DNA of 64,000 bases from Ariolimax columbianus (GCA_036924085.1 JAVGWX010000014.1:35659619-35723618), one strand, 5' to 3'. Shown: positions 22,018-33,539, counted from the first letter of the stretch. Numbers and translations are program-made. Notes: generated by a model not told the origin, from the letters alone.

Positions 22018-22190
22018 TTCTTCTTCTTCTACCTCTTCGGTTGTTCTCAATCTCCTGCTACCATTCCTTAAACAGGACTTTGCAAGTACCAGGATGCAGT
22101 CCGGAGAACGGAATACGCTGTGTCGCTAGTTTACAGCTTTACTGCGATATTTGAACCTTTCGGTCAGACACATCGGTCTCCGGCGACAGT
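22018..22190 (-). mobile_element. R1 dispersed element, copy d (3' half)
   Basis: Begins on the plus strand with ttcttcttcttctac (complement of a GAA tail), then tctcaatctcctgctacc, ggagaacggaatacgc and cctttcggtc. It breaks off in the core near 22190. A 5'-truncated copy on the minus strand. Confidence 0.7.
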
Positions 22191-22870
22191 GAGAGCTCTA
22201 ATCACGCCGACACAGTCGTTTCTTGTTCTTTGACGTATTTGAAATAGTTAGAATAATCTCGTTTAATTGTTGAAACACGACGCAGCACAAACACTTCTCG
22301 CGAGGTATCCATTGAGACATTGGCTGTATCAGCGAGCAAATGAGCCCACCTTTTATTCAAAGCTACGACATATACACTACTTTTGTAAGCTATGACATAT
22401 ACACTATTTTTGTAAGCTTTGACACAGGAAGCCGTAATAGAAATTGACTCCAGGAAACGATTTCTGAAACTTTTACACTGAAAAATAAACTGTTAAAAAC
22501 ATTGTCATATTTCCTTTAACACTCAGATGGGGGTGAGGTACATACTAATAATTGTATGTGTAGTTCAATCCGGTTGGTTGCTAGTGATCTGATACGGATC
22601 TGGTCGCCCATCTGGTAAGTTTATTGTGGCTAGATTGTGTTTATAAAGTCGCTAGATTACACCCCCCCACCCCCCCCCCCCCCGCCGCCTTTCCTCTTTG
22701 GTGGTGATACAGAAACAATACCTCATGTAGGTGAACGTACACCTTTTTAATGGACACACAGAGTTTTTTTACATTTATATTAGAGAGTGTAGGTCATCAC
22801 TACGGCGGTATTCTGGTCTGTATACTTTAGTAGAGCTTACAAGTGTTTAACTTAGAAAGTGCTGCTGCAC
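22191..22870. other. No gene recognised; small duplication and C-run
   Basis: Contains two copies of a 31-bp unit with acatatacacta.ttttgtaa at about 22367-22430, and a long C-run at 22662-22683 (acccccccacccccc…) that would be G-quadruplex-prone on the minus strand. Confidence 0.45.
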
Positions 22871-22874
22871 TCCG

Positions 22875-23095
22875 AACATTATTGTCAAAGTTATTGGTTA
22901 CTGTCAAAGTTGTTTGGTTACTGTGAGAGCTGTTTGGTTACTGTAAATGTTGTTTAAATCCTGTAAAAGTTGTTTAGGTCCTGTCAAAGTTGTTAGGTTA
23001 CTGTCAGAACTGTTTGGTTACTATCAAAACTGTTTAAGTCCTGTCAAAATTGTTTAGGTCCTGTCAAAGCTGTTTGGTTACTGTCAAAGTAAAGA
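22875..23095. repeat. 20-bp minisatellite, ctgtcaaagttgtttggtta
   Basis: About eleven units alternating between gtttggttactgtc and gtttaggtcctgtc forms. Confidence 0.9.
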
Positions 23096-23192
23096 AAACA
23101 GGAAAAAGCTGAAAGGAAGTGGAAAAGATTGCACAGGATAGAGCTGCTTGGCGAGGGCTGGTTGATGGCCTATGTACCCATGGGTGATAGAA

Positions 23193-23194
23193 GG

Positions 23195-23231
<37 letters not shown>
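23193..23231. repeat. (GA)n microsatellite
   Basis: Nearly perfect GA run. Confidence 0.9.
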
Positions 23232-23236
<5 letters not shown>

Positions 23237-23434
23237 ATGCTATGAGAGACACAGAAAGTATGTGACCGAGGTTACCTTTTAACAAGATAAGAATGAATTG
23301 GATTTCGAAGAAGATTTTCGTCATTTAGAAATATGAAAGTACTTGTAGTTACATTAAACAAAAAAGTAAATTCCAGATATTTCCCAAAACAAATTGACGG
23401 ACGTTACAGACTAACAGAGCCGATCGTATTAATG

Positions 23435-23895
23435 AAATGCAAAATCAAGATTCACGCCAAAATTAGAATATTAAACGCAAGTGTCAAGTCGGTGTTGCTG
23501 TATGGACCGGAGACATGGAGAACGACCAAGGTCATACAACAAAGACTCCAGTCCTTCATTAACAGATGCCTACGACGGATAATGGGCATTAAGTGGCAGG
23601 ACATGGTGAGGAATGAAGACTTGTGGGAAAGGAGCCAACAACAGCCATTGAACAACAAATGAAGCGAAGAAAATGCGGTTGGATAGGACATACGCACAGT
23701 CCAACATAGCCAGACATGCTCTGACATGGAATCCTCAAGGGAAAAGAGAGAGTGGTAGACCCACAAATACGTGGAGAAGAAAATGTGAGAAGAAGCTAAA
23801 ATTAAATAATGACACATGGAGAGAGGCAGAAAGAGCAGCACAGGACTGTGTACGCTGGCGAGATTTTGTCGATGACACCGAGAGGAGCGACGGGC

Positions 23896-23934
<39 letters not shown>

Positions 23935-23935
23935 T
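23435..23935 (+). pseudogene. LINE reverse-transcriptase C-terminus with (GATT)n tail
   Basis: The first frame reads SVKSVLLYGPETWRTTK, FINRCLRRIMGIKWQD and EDLWERS (to about 23650). After a frameshift, a second frame reads ARHALTWNPQGKRESGRP, TWRRKCEKK and AAQDCVRWRDFV to a stop at 23898-23900. This is the thumb/C-terminal region of a very common animal LINE reverse transcriptase. It is followed immediately by gattgattgatt (23901-23932), the short-repeat tail typical of such insertions. The palm domain with its catalytic aspartates is absent, so the copy is 5'-truncated and dead. Confidence 0.88.
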
Positions 23936-24335
23936 GTCTAGGGATGCTTAGAGAGAAAGTGTTGTCTGGAATCTAATGTCGTTAAATAAATGTTCTACCA
24001 AAGAGTAAAAAAGAGGCTGGGGAGAGTTCAGCAAAGAGGAAATATAGAATAAACCGATTAGAAGGGCATCGAGGTACTGATTGGTAAACACAAAATAGTA
24101 GGGGCGGAGAAATGTCAGTGGCTCAATAGGAAGGAAATATTGTGCATGTTTTTAACGATAAAGCAGAAGCAGCATGGGAGAGCGGAGAAAAACATGAAAG
24201 CGAGTGATCAAGAAGACGTAATCTGAAATACTTAGAGAGCACTCTGTGCTTGAAAGAAGTGCCCTTTCGTTTTAGACATAACAAAAGACATCAATAGAGC
24301 GAATCTGAGCGACATAGAAGAAGAACATATATGGA
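23936..24335. other. No gene recognised
   Basis: Purine-rich mixed DNA without a recognised signal. Confidence 0.35.
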
Positions 24336-24339
24336 AAGC

Positions 24340-24540
24340 AGAGTCCTTCGCAGAGAACATATATCTAGAAAAGATATTAAAAGCAGAGACCAGATATCAA
24401 GAACATATATTGAGACCAGATATCAAGAACATATATTGAGAACAGATACCTTATGTCTAAAACATATATTGAGAGCAGATACCAGATATCTATACCAGAT
24501 ATTGAAAGCGGAGACCAGATATCGAGAACATATCTACATG
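24340..24540. repeat. Degenerate repeat of agaacatatattgaga / cagatatc words
   Basis: About eight irregular units of 22-28 bp in which a ga.cagatatc word alternates with gaacatatattgag. The 105-codon frame over it is repetitive. Confidence 0.75.
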
Positions 24541-24849
24541 TCCCAAAGAGAGTGTTTATTTAGACTAGTGCTCTTCAACCTCGGAGTTAGTAACTTTCAG
24601 GTTGACGGTATCAGAATAATAACATTCTGTATTAGTAACACAATTTAAGGAACCTATCGCAGACTGCCAGCAAACCAACAAAAGTGTACATTTTTAGACC
24701 TTGTGTTTTTCCAGTGGCAGCATACGCTGTAAACATGGGCAATTACCCAAACGTTGAGTCCTTCTAGTAAATATTATACCGTGGACCGAACATGAAGAAG
24801 AATGCAGACATTTGACAAGATTTGGGCATAGAAGAGAATAAGTTCTAAA

Positions 24850-25065
24850 ATTTCATCATGACCAGAAAATTGAAATACTTTGACCACATCAAAAGACACA
24901 ACTGTCTTGAGAAGACGGGACAGAGAGGCAGGGGCAGACTAAGAACACAATGACATCCAGATGTAAAGTATTGCTTGGGCATGACTGGAGCAGGCTGGAA
25001 ATTTGGGAAGATATCGAGTTTCTTTCAAACGTGCTTTGATGGAAGCGACGTTATATAAAGGACAA
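24850..25065 (+). pseudogene. LINE reverse-transcriptase C-terminal fragment
   Basis: One frame reads MTRKLKYFDHIKRHNCLEKT followed by GQRGRGRLRTQ and a stop. The rK.kYFGHI.RH..LEK…GkRGRGRp..qW order is characteristic of the end of many LINE RT proteins. Only about 60 codons are recognisable. Confidence 0.7.
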
Positions 25066-25099
25066 GCTAAATGATGATTAAAAACATGAAAGACACACA

Positions 25100-25345
25100 G
25101 GCGCAGTGGGCGATGGCGGAATTTTCTTCAATTTAGATTTGAGTGGGCGGTAAGGACAATTTACCCTCGCGAATAGTGGGCGCCCGGTATGGGAACGTTG
25201 AAGAGCTCTGGTTTAGATAGCTACAGTTTGACTTAAGACATATGATGACATTCTCAAACTGCTGGCCTTTGAGACGGCCGTGGGGCAGAGAACTCTAACG
25301 GATAACAGGGCAGCATGAGGCCCATTGGCCGCAAGTTTGAGACCC
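25100..25345. mobile_element. Possible hAT-type DNA transposon end
   Basis: The words ccgcaagtttgagacccc (25328-25347) and gagctctggtttagat resemble terminal sequences of hAT-type non-autonomous elements, whose ends often read cagggg.tctcaaac inverted. I cannot find a matching opposite terminal repeat or an 8-bp duplication here, so this is a weak call. Confidence 0.3.
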
Positions 25346-25353
25346 CCTGGACT

Positions 25354-25402
25354 AGAGCGTCTTAGGATTAGCTGAGTGGCAGAGCGCTCGCTTTTCTCGG
25401 CA
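25354..25402 (+). other. SINE head fragment (A-box only)
   Basis: gattagctgagtggcagagcgctcgctttt matches the 5' half of a tRNA, including an A-box-like tagctgagtgg. It then runs straight into an 18-bp array, with no B-box. Probably a truncated SINE or tRNA-like head. Confidence 0.45.
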
Positions 25403-25740
25403 ATATATCCACATCCAGAAATATATCCACATCCAGAAATATATCCACATCCAGAAATATATCCACATCCAGAAATATATCCACATCCAGAAGTATATCC
25501 ACACCCAGAAGTATATCCACATCCAGAAGTATATCCACATCCAGAAATATATCCACATCCAGAAATTTATCCACATCCAGAAGTATATCCACATCCAGAA
25601 GTATATCCACATCCAGAAGTATATCCACATCCAGAAGTATATCCACATCCAGAAATATATCCACATCCAGAAATATATCCACATCCATATATATATCCAC
25701 ATCCAGAAATATATCCACATTCATTCACATCCACATCCAC
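25403..25740. repeat. 18-bp minisatellite, atatatccacatccagaa
   Basis: About eighteen units differing mostly in gaaata versus gaagta. 18 bp is six codons, so long open frames exist on both strands (repeating Tyr-Pro-His-Pro-Glu-Ile on plus). The low information and lack of any signal around it argue against a gene. Confidence 0.95.
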
Positions 25741-25754
25741 ACACATTCACATAA

Positions 25755-25982
25755 AAAAAGTAAAGGCCGCTATTTGTAGTAAGGATCAACTTTTTATCCT
25801 CACTCTCACGTCTGGAGCCGCCCGACCCCGGTGGCAAGTCACGGATAAGTCGACTAGGAGGCGAATACGAGATGCAGGGGACTCCGCATCAAGCACTAAT
25901 GAAAAAGACGGCGTCGTCCGGAGTCGAACCCACACCGCCTGATCACGAGGCCGACGGCCTAACCACTTCGTCACGGAATTCC
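25755..25982 (-). mobile_element. tRNA-derived SINE (SINE-2), complete
   Basis: Minus-strand head at 25982 (ggaattccgtgacgaagtgg) with a B-box gggttcgactcc (complement at about 25919-25931). The approximately 150-bp body contains gcatctcgtattcgcctcc and ends in an A-rich tail region (plus-strand ataaaaaaagtaaagg at about 25751-25767). Same family as 17330-17770. It gives the uninterrupted reference for the nested insertion there. Confidence 0.85.
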
Positions 25983-26149
25983 ACAACACATTCATATACA
26001 CACATATATATCCACACTCTGATACCTACCCACACACACACGCTTTCGTGCAGATGCTTCCACAGGTACTGCCATATTTACACATATATTCACACGTACA
26101 TTCACAACAGCATACTATCCCCAGGTTCATCTACATGCAGACATACATC

Positions 26150-26700
26150 CATATCCACACACTCATTCGTATCCACACACAAGCACATGTACATCCATAG
26201 GTACATCCACACGTTCACACATACATGACCAGATACACACACATACATGACCACATACACACACATACATGACCACATACACACACATACATGACCACAT
26301 ACACACACATACATGACCACATACACACACACACATGACCACATACACACACATACATGACCACAAACACACACACATACATGACCACATACACACACAT
26401 ACATGACCACATACACACACATACATGACCACATACACACACATACATGACCACATACACACACATACATGACCACATACACACACATACATGACCACAT
26501 ACACACACACATACATGACCACATACACACATACATGACCACATACACACACATACATGACCACATACACACACATACATGACCACATACACACACATAC
26601 ATGACCACATACACACACATACATGACCATATACACACACATACCTCTATATTCACATGCGCACATATACCCACACACATATTCCCGCACATACATGCAC
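26150..26700. repeat. 22-bp minisatellite, unit atgaccacatacacacacat + ac
   Basis: The homogeneous core at 26215-26640 has about nineteen units, with 20-24 bp length variants produced by CA slippage. The edges are looser CA-rich DNA. Overlapping minus-strand frames of 140-220 codons (repeating Cys-Val-Tyr/Met-Cys) follow from the repeat. Confidence 0.94.
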
Positions 26701-26705
26701 ACAGG

Positions 26706-26963
26706 GAGCCACGTAGCGCAGTGGTTAGCGCGCTGGATTCGCATCTGAGTGGTCCAGGGCTCATTCCCCAGTTGAGGCGGTAATGTTTTTATCAGACCGT
26801 AATGGCTCCCGGGTCGACCCAGCCTTAAATGGGTACCGGTTCAATCCGGGAAGTAAAAGGGACAGGAGATGGCTACCGCTCTCATATAGCCGAACCTTTG
26901 AAATGTGAGATCGCTAACACCTCACATCCCTACGGCAATAATGCTATGGGTTACTTTACTTTA
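26706..26963 (+). mobile_element. tRNA-derived SINE (SINE-3)
   Basis: Head gagccacgtagcgcagtggt…tagcgcgctgg carries a good A-box (tagcgcagtggttagcgc) and a worn B-box (gggctcattcccc). An approximately 190-bp body follows, then a ttactttactttac tail. It belongs to a different family from SINE-1 and SINE-2 and lies precisely between two CA-rich minisatellites. Confidence 0.8.
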
Positions 26964-26969
26964 CTTGCA

Positions 26970-27380
26970 TACATTTACATCCCCACATACGAGAATACAC
27001 AATTACATATGCGAGTATACATAATTACATACATCCACACATACCAGAGTACATAATTACATACATCCACACATACGAGAGAACATAATTACATACATCC
27101 ACATATACGAGAGTACATAATTACATACATCCACACATACGACAGTATATAATTACATACATCCACACATACGAGAGTATACAATTACATACATCCACAC
27201 ATACGAGAGAACATAATTACATACATCCACACATACGAGAGTATACAATTACATCCATCCACACATACGAGAGTACATAATTACATGCATCCACATATAC
27301 CAGAGTAAATAATTACATATATCCACACATACGAGAGTAAATAATTACATAGAACCACATATGCGAGAGTACATGAGTAC
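26970..27380. repeat. 32-bp minisatellite
   Basis: About eleven units built on acataattacatacatccac plus acatacgagagt, varying mainly between tacataat and tatacaat. CA-rich sequence continues to 27480. Confidence 0.92.
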
Positions 27381-27486
27381 ATACATCCCCACACATTTAT
27401 TCCCACACATACATTCACACACAGACATTCACACACACACATTAACACACATGCATCTGATATAATACACGCGTACATAATTACAT

Positions 27487-27520
27487 ACTCCCCCCCCCCC
27501 ACCCCCACCCATCCCCTGAC
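27487..27520. repeat. C-rich run
   Basis: cccccccccccacccccaccc; G-quadruplex-prone on the minus strand. Confidence 0.85.
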
Positions 27521-27544
27521 CCACATACACACATTATTCCCAGA

Positions 27545-27840
27545 AATAACCAACCACCAGACACCACGTGACTGGCTTGCACAACAACTTCACGCCTTCT
27601 TGAAAATGGGTCAAGGTCAGAGTTACACGAAAGGTCACAAGGCTCTGCAGTACCAACAGAAGGACTGCTATAGGTCTGCTGCAAAAGTGCATATTATGCA
27701 ACGAGCGAAGAAAGTACCAGTGACCCTCTTCAGTACCATTCATGGACACACTCTACTGAGATACCAATATACATGATTTATTCTGGCATTTTATAGTTGA
27801 TGTTTAAGTTTGGCAGAAGAAGAAGAAAAAGAAAACGAAG
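27545..27840 (+). pseudogene. Decayed LINE 3' end with GAA-rich tail
   Basis: One plus frame reads KKVPVTLFSTIHGHTLLRYQ near 27708-27766. This aligns with QVVVFRLRTGHNRLRYHLF just before the zinc knuckle of the LINE at 9516-10584. It ends in ggcagaagaagaagaaaaag, the same kind of tail. No catalytic domain remains. Confidence 0.5.
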
Positions 27841-28395
27841 AAGAACAAGAACAAGAAGTAGTTGTACCAGATTTAATGGAGCTCTGTGGCAGACGGTAAA
27901 GGTGTCTGCTCTATTATATTGCACTGTACACTCACTCTAACCAAATTCAAATAACAATAAATATAAACACAATACACCAGATTATTTAATCTAGAAACAC
28001 TGCAAACTATAAACTCTCTAAAAACTTAAATTCGTTCTCTCACCATTTATTCATCACGATATCATATTCTCCTAATCTGGTCTGCTAATCTGGTCTGCGA
28101 TCGAACCTAATTGCGGATTGCCGCAGGTGGTAAAGTTCGAAGGTTCTAAACCAAGGTATGACGTCCGTGGTCTTGTTCCTCTTTGTCGGCGGTAGATCAA
28201 AGTGGTCTCCACGTGGTCAGGATAGACTGCATGAAATATGATCCATATGATCACTGTAAAACTGCCTCTGGCTGCGACTGACGACTTACATTCACGTGAT
28301 CAAGGTGATGTCGACGTGATCAGTAGGACCGCGTCATTATGATGAATGTGATGACTTGAAATTACGACCACTACATAATTTGAGGGTAGTTACCT
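27841..28395. other. No gene recognised
   Basis: Purine-rich start, then AT-rich and mixed DNA. Nothing recognised. Confidence 0.35.
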
Positions 28396-28399
28396 TGCT

Positions 28400-29037
28400 T
28401 GCTGCGTGCCTATCTCAACTGCCTCTCCCTGTCGTCTAAATCGCAACTCAAATCTGCCTCAACTGTATATCTTTGTCGTCTGCTCTCCACTGAGCGTCTA
28501 TTTCCAACGTATCCCTGTCTCTGAAGTGAAGTGTTCTTCCTCTGTCTCTGAAGTGAAATGTTCTCTCTCTGTGGTTCTCAACTCAAATCTGCCTCACTCT
28601 GTCGCCTGCTCTACTGAGCGTCTCTCTCAAATATTCACATCTAATCTCAGAAGTCAAGTCTTTTTCTCGCCACTGTCTGCTCTCTACTGAGCGTCTCTTA
28701 CGAATATCTTCTCAAGTAATGTTCCAAGCCGACCGCTCTCCGCGGCCTATCTCATGTAATCTCTTCTCAAGTAATGTTCCAAGCCGACCGCTCTCCACGG
28801 CCTATCTCATGTAATCTCTTCTCAAGTAATGTTCCAAGCCGACCGCTCTCCGCGGCCTATCTCATGTAATCTCTTCTCAAGTAATGTTCCAAGCCGACCG
28901 CTCTCCACGGCCTATCTCATGTAATCTCTTCTCAAGTAATTGATCGAAGTGAAATGTTTCTTCTCTGTGTCTCTCATGTCATCTCTGAAGTCTTTTCTCT
29001 CCGCCGCCTGCTCTCAACTGAGCATCTCTTCTCAACG

Positions 29038-29087
<50 letters not shown>

Positions 29088-29330
29088 ATTCTCCAGGAAT
29101 AATACTCTTCACGTATCTATGCTGCGATTTATTTTCGATCTGCCTCCCAGATCACGTGATTTTCAGAAAGCACGCGTTTTTGTCCGTCTGCTTGCCATTA
29201 GCCCCCATCCTATTCCCGTGGTTTCCAGAAGACGTTGGTTTGTCGGCGGCAACAAGTCTACGTCTCACTAATCACTATCGTTCCAGGTGTTCACACCTGT
29301 TCTAAAACTTACGCCGGGTCGAGTCGTGGT
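28400..29330. repeat. TC-rich degenerate repeats with a 55-bp core array and (CT)n
   Basis: At 28700-28940 a 55-bp unit (aagtaatgttccaagccgac, ctctcc[ga]cggcctatc) repeats about four times, with period fixed by gcggcc/acggcc at 28742 and 28797. Around it, looser copies of ctgctct.actgagcgtctc recur (28483, 28608, 28678, 29009). (CT)n lies at 29041-29083. Confidence 0.8.
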
Positions 29331-29867
29331 TCGATTTGGTTGCTTAAATTCTGGCGGGACAGTTCAGCTGCACTGACTCAAATCCCACGAAGAAGATATA
29401 AATAAATGGTTGTCTGAGCTCCTACCTATATATTGTCTCATCAGCTAAGATCTATTACAAAGAAGAAGAAGAAGAAGAAGAAGAGTAGGAAGAAAAATAA
29501 TAAGAAGAAGAAGTAAAAGAAGAAGAAAAGGAAAAAGAAGGGGAAGAATAAGAAGAAGATGACAGCCTCTCTATACGTCACAACTTTGCAACTTGTTCAT
29601 CACCGATTCATCCAAGAAGCAGTCGGTCAACTTCAAAATGTTGCCTTTATCCAGTGCCAATGTCCTTACCCCGTCTACCCATTAAGTCCGGATGTCAGCT
29701 CTTTCCGCTATGTCCGCTATCCTCACACGCCATAGTCAGTCCTTCTGTACCTTCCGAAGCCAAGACTGCCAGACATCGACTATTACCCGGCGCTCATTAA
29801 AAAAAGTTTCCCTTCTTAGATAGGAAAACATCAGAAACGGTCATTGCCTCGATCTGAATTCTCATAC
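29331..29867. other. No gene; (GAA)n run
   Basis: A purine tract rich in GAA/AAG lies at 29458-29560 and could be the tail of a retroposed sequence. Flanks are mixed-composition DNA. Confidence 0.45.
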
Positions 29868-30225
29868 GGGAGATAGTCGTTGTGTGTGCTCTATTCTAAT
29901 ACGGGAGTTTTTGTTTTGTTGTGTGTGCTCTATTCTAATACGGGAGTTTTATTTTGTTGTGTGTGCTCCATTCTAACACGGGAGTTTTGTTTTGTTGTGT
30001 GTGCTCTATTCTAATACTGGAGTTTTTGTTTTGTTGTGTGTGCTCTATTCTAATACGGGAGTTTTGTTTTGTTATGTGTGCTTTATTCTAATACTGGAGT
30101 TTTGTTTTGTTGTGTGTGCTCCATTCTAATACGGGAGTTTTGTTTTGTTGTGTGTGCTCCATTCTCATACGGGAGTTTTGTTTTGTTGTGTGGGCTCCAT
30201 TCTAATACGGAAGTTTTGTTTTGCT
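29868..30225. repeat. 38-bp minisatellite
   Basis: About nine units containing gctctattctaatacgggag followed by ttttgttttgttgtgtgt. Some have one extra T (39 bp). Confidence 0.94.
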
Positions 30226-30525
30226 ATTTAGACACAACGGTTTCGAGACCACAGGCCGACCACGAAAAATGTGGCTTACGGAAATAAATGAGACGATCAA
30301 TGCATACAGTACGACTCGTTCTAGAGCCTTATTAATATCCTGACATTGACAGGCAAAACAACATTCTGTGTCCACACCGTTCTGTCCAGCAACGGCCCTG
30401 ACTCTTGTTCTAGCAGAGAAGCTTTCTCAGCAACCAGAACAGATCCGGCGGCATATATGACAGTATCAACATCATGTGCCGTATTACTTGTTAGTTGTTT
30501 AAACATGAGGCCAATGGGATCTTGT
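30226..30525. other. No gene recognised
   Basis: Short open frames on both strands (60-61 codons) with no recognisable domain. Confidence 0.35.
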
Positions 30526-31145
30526 TAGTCCGATCAGGCACAGTAAACTGACCAGGATGTCGCGTCAGGGTCAGGCACAGTATACTGACCAGGATGTCGC
30601 GTCAGGGTCAGGCACAATATGCTGACCAGGATGTCGCGTCAGGGTCAGGCACAGTATACTGACCAGGATGTCGCGCCAGGGTCAGGCACAGTATGCTGAC
30701 CAGGATGTCGCGTCAGGGTCAGGCACAGTATACTGACCAGGATGTCGCGTCAGGGTCAGGCACAGTATACTGACTAGGATGTCGTGTCAGGGTGAGGCAC
30801 ACTATGCTGACCAGGATGTCGTGTCAGGGTCAGGCACAATATGTTGACCAGGATGTCGTGTCAGGGTCAGGCACAATATGCTGACCAGGATGTCGCGTCA
30901 GGGTCAGGCACAATATGCTGACCAGGATGTCGCGTCAGGGTCAGGCACAATATGCTGACCAGGATGTCGCGTCAGGGTCAGGCACAATATGCTGACCAGG
31001 ATGTCGCGTCAGGGTAGGTACAATTTACTGACCAAGACCACAATCTATTTTCCATGTAGCGTTCCATGGAAAAAAGGCTGTTTTCAAGGCAGCCTAACTG
31101 ACGAGATGTGGATCAACGTGATCCCCGTAGCAGTGAGAGTTACGT
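30526..31145 (+). mobile_element. R2 dispersed element, copy c, with 37-bp array, fused to SINE-1 3' half
   Basis: Plus orientation. The 5' end (gttagtccgatcagg) is followed by about thirteen 37-bp units (30545-31020; core gcgtcagggtcagg), then the first part of the R2 body (ccacaatctattttccatgt, gttttcaaggcagc, gatcaacgtgatcc). Where other copies continue into gaagccaagcata, this one passes at about 31143 into SINE-1 sequence in the same orientation. Confidence 0.8.
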
Positions 31146-31315
31146 AGAAGCAAACCCATAGAAAATGCAGGAGCAAGCAGACCCTTACATAAAAAGCATG
31201 ATCAAGTCAGATGCACTGGGCTGACAGGCGCAAAATAAAAACCACAGTGCAACGCAAACCGCTTTGAAAATAGAAAAACAAGGCAACCGCAAATGAAAAA
31301 AAAAATCTTTCCTAA
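31146..31315 (+). mobile_element. SINE-1 3' half
   Basis: Matches the body of the complete SINE-1 from agcaaacccatagaaaatgc through gatgcactgggctgacaggc and aaccacagtgcaacgc to an A-run (31297-31306). No tRNA head. Its collinear junction with R2c suggests one chimeric transcript rather than two insertions. Confidence 0.75.
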
Positions 31316-31464
31316 ATATAAAAACAGATAAAAACCACACAAAAAAACACACAAAAAAAAGAGAGAAGAGGAAAGTTATTTCCCCTCGCAACCAATGATG
31401 TGATAACATCGGAGCCAGGACCGCCGAGACTGTGACTGTACTATATAAAACGAGCCTCGTCTTC

Positions 31465-32125
31465 TTCGTTTGATGAGAAAGAGAGATAGAGAGAGGTATA
31501 GAGGGAGAGCGGGAAAGGGAGAGAGATAGAAAGAGAGAGCCGGAGGAAGAGAGAGATAGAGAGAGAGCGGGAGAGGGAGAGAGAGAGAGGGAGAGAGAGA
31601 TAGAGAGAGAGAGGGAGAGGAAAAGAGAGATAGAGAGAGAGCGGGAGGGAAGAGAGAGAGAGAGAGAGGTAGAGAGAGATAGAGATAGAGCGGAAGAGGG
31701 AGTGAGATATAGAGAGAGCGGGAGAGGGAGAGAAGCAGATAGCGGGAGGGATAGAGAGAGATAGAGAGACATAGAGAGAGAGAGCGGGAGAGGGAGAGAT
31801 AGAGAGCGATAGAGAGAGAGCGAGAGAGGAAGAGAGAGATAGAGAGAGATAGAAAGAGATAGAGAGTGAACGGGTGGGAGAGATAGAGAGAGATAGAGAG
31901 AGCTAGAGATAGAGAGAGAGATAAAGAGAGATAGAGAGATAGTTAGAGAGATATATAGATAGAGAGAGATAGAGGGAGAGAGATAGAGAGAGATCGGCAC
32001 AGGGAGAATGAGATAGAGAAAGAGAGAGAGAGAGATGGAGAGAGATCGGCAGAGGGAGAGAGAGATAGAGAGAGATAGAGAGATAGAGAGAGATAAAGAG
32101 AGAGAGCAGGGAGAGGGAGAGCACG
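31465..32125. repeat. GA-rich purine tract with gatagagagagagcgggaga motif
   Basis: About 650 bp of almost pure purine on the plus strand. A loose unit of 30-60 bp made of agagcgggag and gatagagaga recurs. The long minus frame (repeating Ser-Leu) is compositional. Confidence 0.92.
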
Positions 32126-32204
32126 CTAACCGATGGCGGGAGAACGATGAATTCATTTCTGAAAATGTTATTTTAAAAAGGGTTCAAACTCCACAAAAAG
32201 TATA

Positions 32205-33005
32205 TATTGTCGTGATACACCTCACATGACAGACGTGACACACCCCTCAGGACAGACATGACATACCTACAAGATCAGACGTGACACGCCTCACAGGACA
32301 GACGTGACACCTCACAGGAAAGACGTGACACATATTCGAGATCAGACGTGACACGCCTCACAGAACAGACGTGACACACATCACACTCCATATGTGATAC
32401 ACCTCACAGGACAGACGTGAACACACCTAGCACGCCAGATGTGACATACATACAAGGTCAGACGTGACACGCCTCACAGAACAGACATGACACAGAAAAA
32501 ACATAACACACATTCGAGGTCAGACGTGACACGCCCTACAGAACAGACGTGACACGCCCTACAGAACAGACGTGACACACCTCACAGGACAGACGTGACA
32601 CACCTCACAGGACAGACGTAACACACTTTACATTACAGAAGTGACACATCTAGGAAGTCAGACGTGATACCATTCACAGGACAGACGTGACACCTCACAG
32701 GTCAGACGTGACACATCTCACAGGACAGACGTGACACACCTCACAGGACAGACGTGACACACCTAACAGGACAGACGTAACACACCTCACAGGACAGACG
32801 AACACACCTCACAGGACAGAGGTAACACACCTCACAGGACAGACGTAACACACCTCACAGGACAGACGTGACACACCTCACAGGACAGACGTAACACACC
32901 TCACAGGACAGACGTGACACACCTCACAGGACAGACGTGACACACCTCAAAGGCCAGACGTAACACACCTCAAAGGCCAGACGTGTCAACACACCACAGG
33001 CCAGA
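32205..33005. repeat. 23-bp minisatellite, unit core cctcacaggacagacgtgac
   Basis: About thirty-three units. The left part (32205-32700) carries variants such as cattcgag.tcagac, and the right part is homogeneous. Confidence 0.94.
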
Positions 33006-33539
33006 CACAAGGTTGTTTTTCCGTGGTAAATTAACGATTTGTTCCCCGACCCAGATCGATATCTCGTACAACCAGCGCTTTGCCTTCAGGTTAACCAGCC
33101 AACCCATGACATTATGTTATCGATCTATCAAATATTCTAGAGTAATCGATTTGACAGAAATCGATATACAATACTACAGCTACTTGATGTCTGTGGTTTA
33201 GCTTGCATCAGACTTAACCAGGCCCCTTCTAACTCGGGGCGGTAAGTCATTTTTGGTTGTTATGGTTCACATTCTCTATAAGATCGGGTACCCGGTCCCA
33301 TGCCTTTAGTCGCTATATTCAATATGTTCACAACGTGACTTGACGTAGTCGCTCCCCTTCTTCCTCGAAGTGTGAACGTTTTTCTTTCTGTTTTCCTGTG
33401 GGTTCTATATGACGAGGTAGGGCGCCCCCATGCCCAACTCTCATTAGTCGTCCTGTGCGGCACACCAGACAGGTTACACTTTCTATTCTTTGCTTTCCTT
33501 TCAGACCTGATAACACACCATCTGATGATGTTCAAGAAT
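33006..33539. other. No gene recognised
   Basis: Mixed DNA with overlapping frames of 60-91 codons on both strands; none resembles a known family. Confidence 0.35.

Noticed and set aside
25376..25942. Open frame of 188 codons rich in Tyr-Pro-His-Pro-Glu
   Set aside because: It is an 18-bp minisatellite (six codons) running into a SINE. Both strands are open, which is expected of the repeat and not of a gene.
26102..26764. Cys/Val/Met-rich open frames of up to 220 codons on the minus strand
   Set aside because: They arise from the 22-bp CA-rich array. Several frames are open at once and no domain is present.
26706..26775. Functional tRNA gene
   Set aside because: The B-box is degenerate and the sequence continues into a SINE body with a repeat tail.
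31185..32156. 323-codon Ser/Leu-rich minus frame
   Set aside because: Purine tract composition, with the end lying in SINE-1 sequence.
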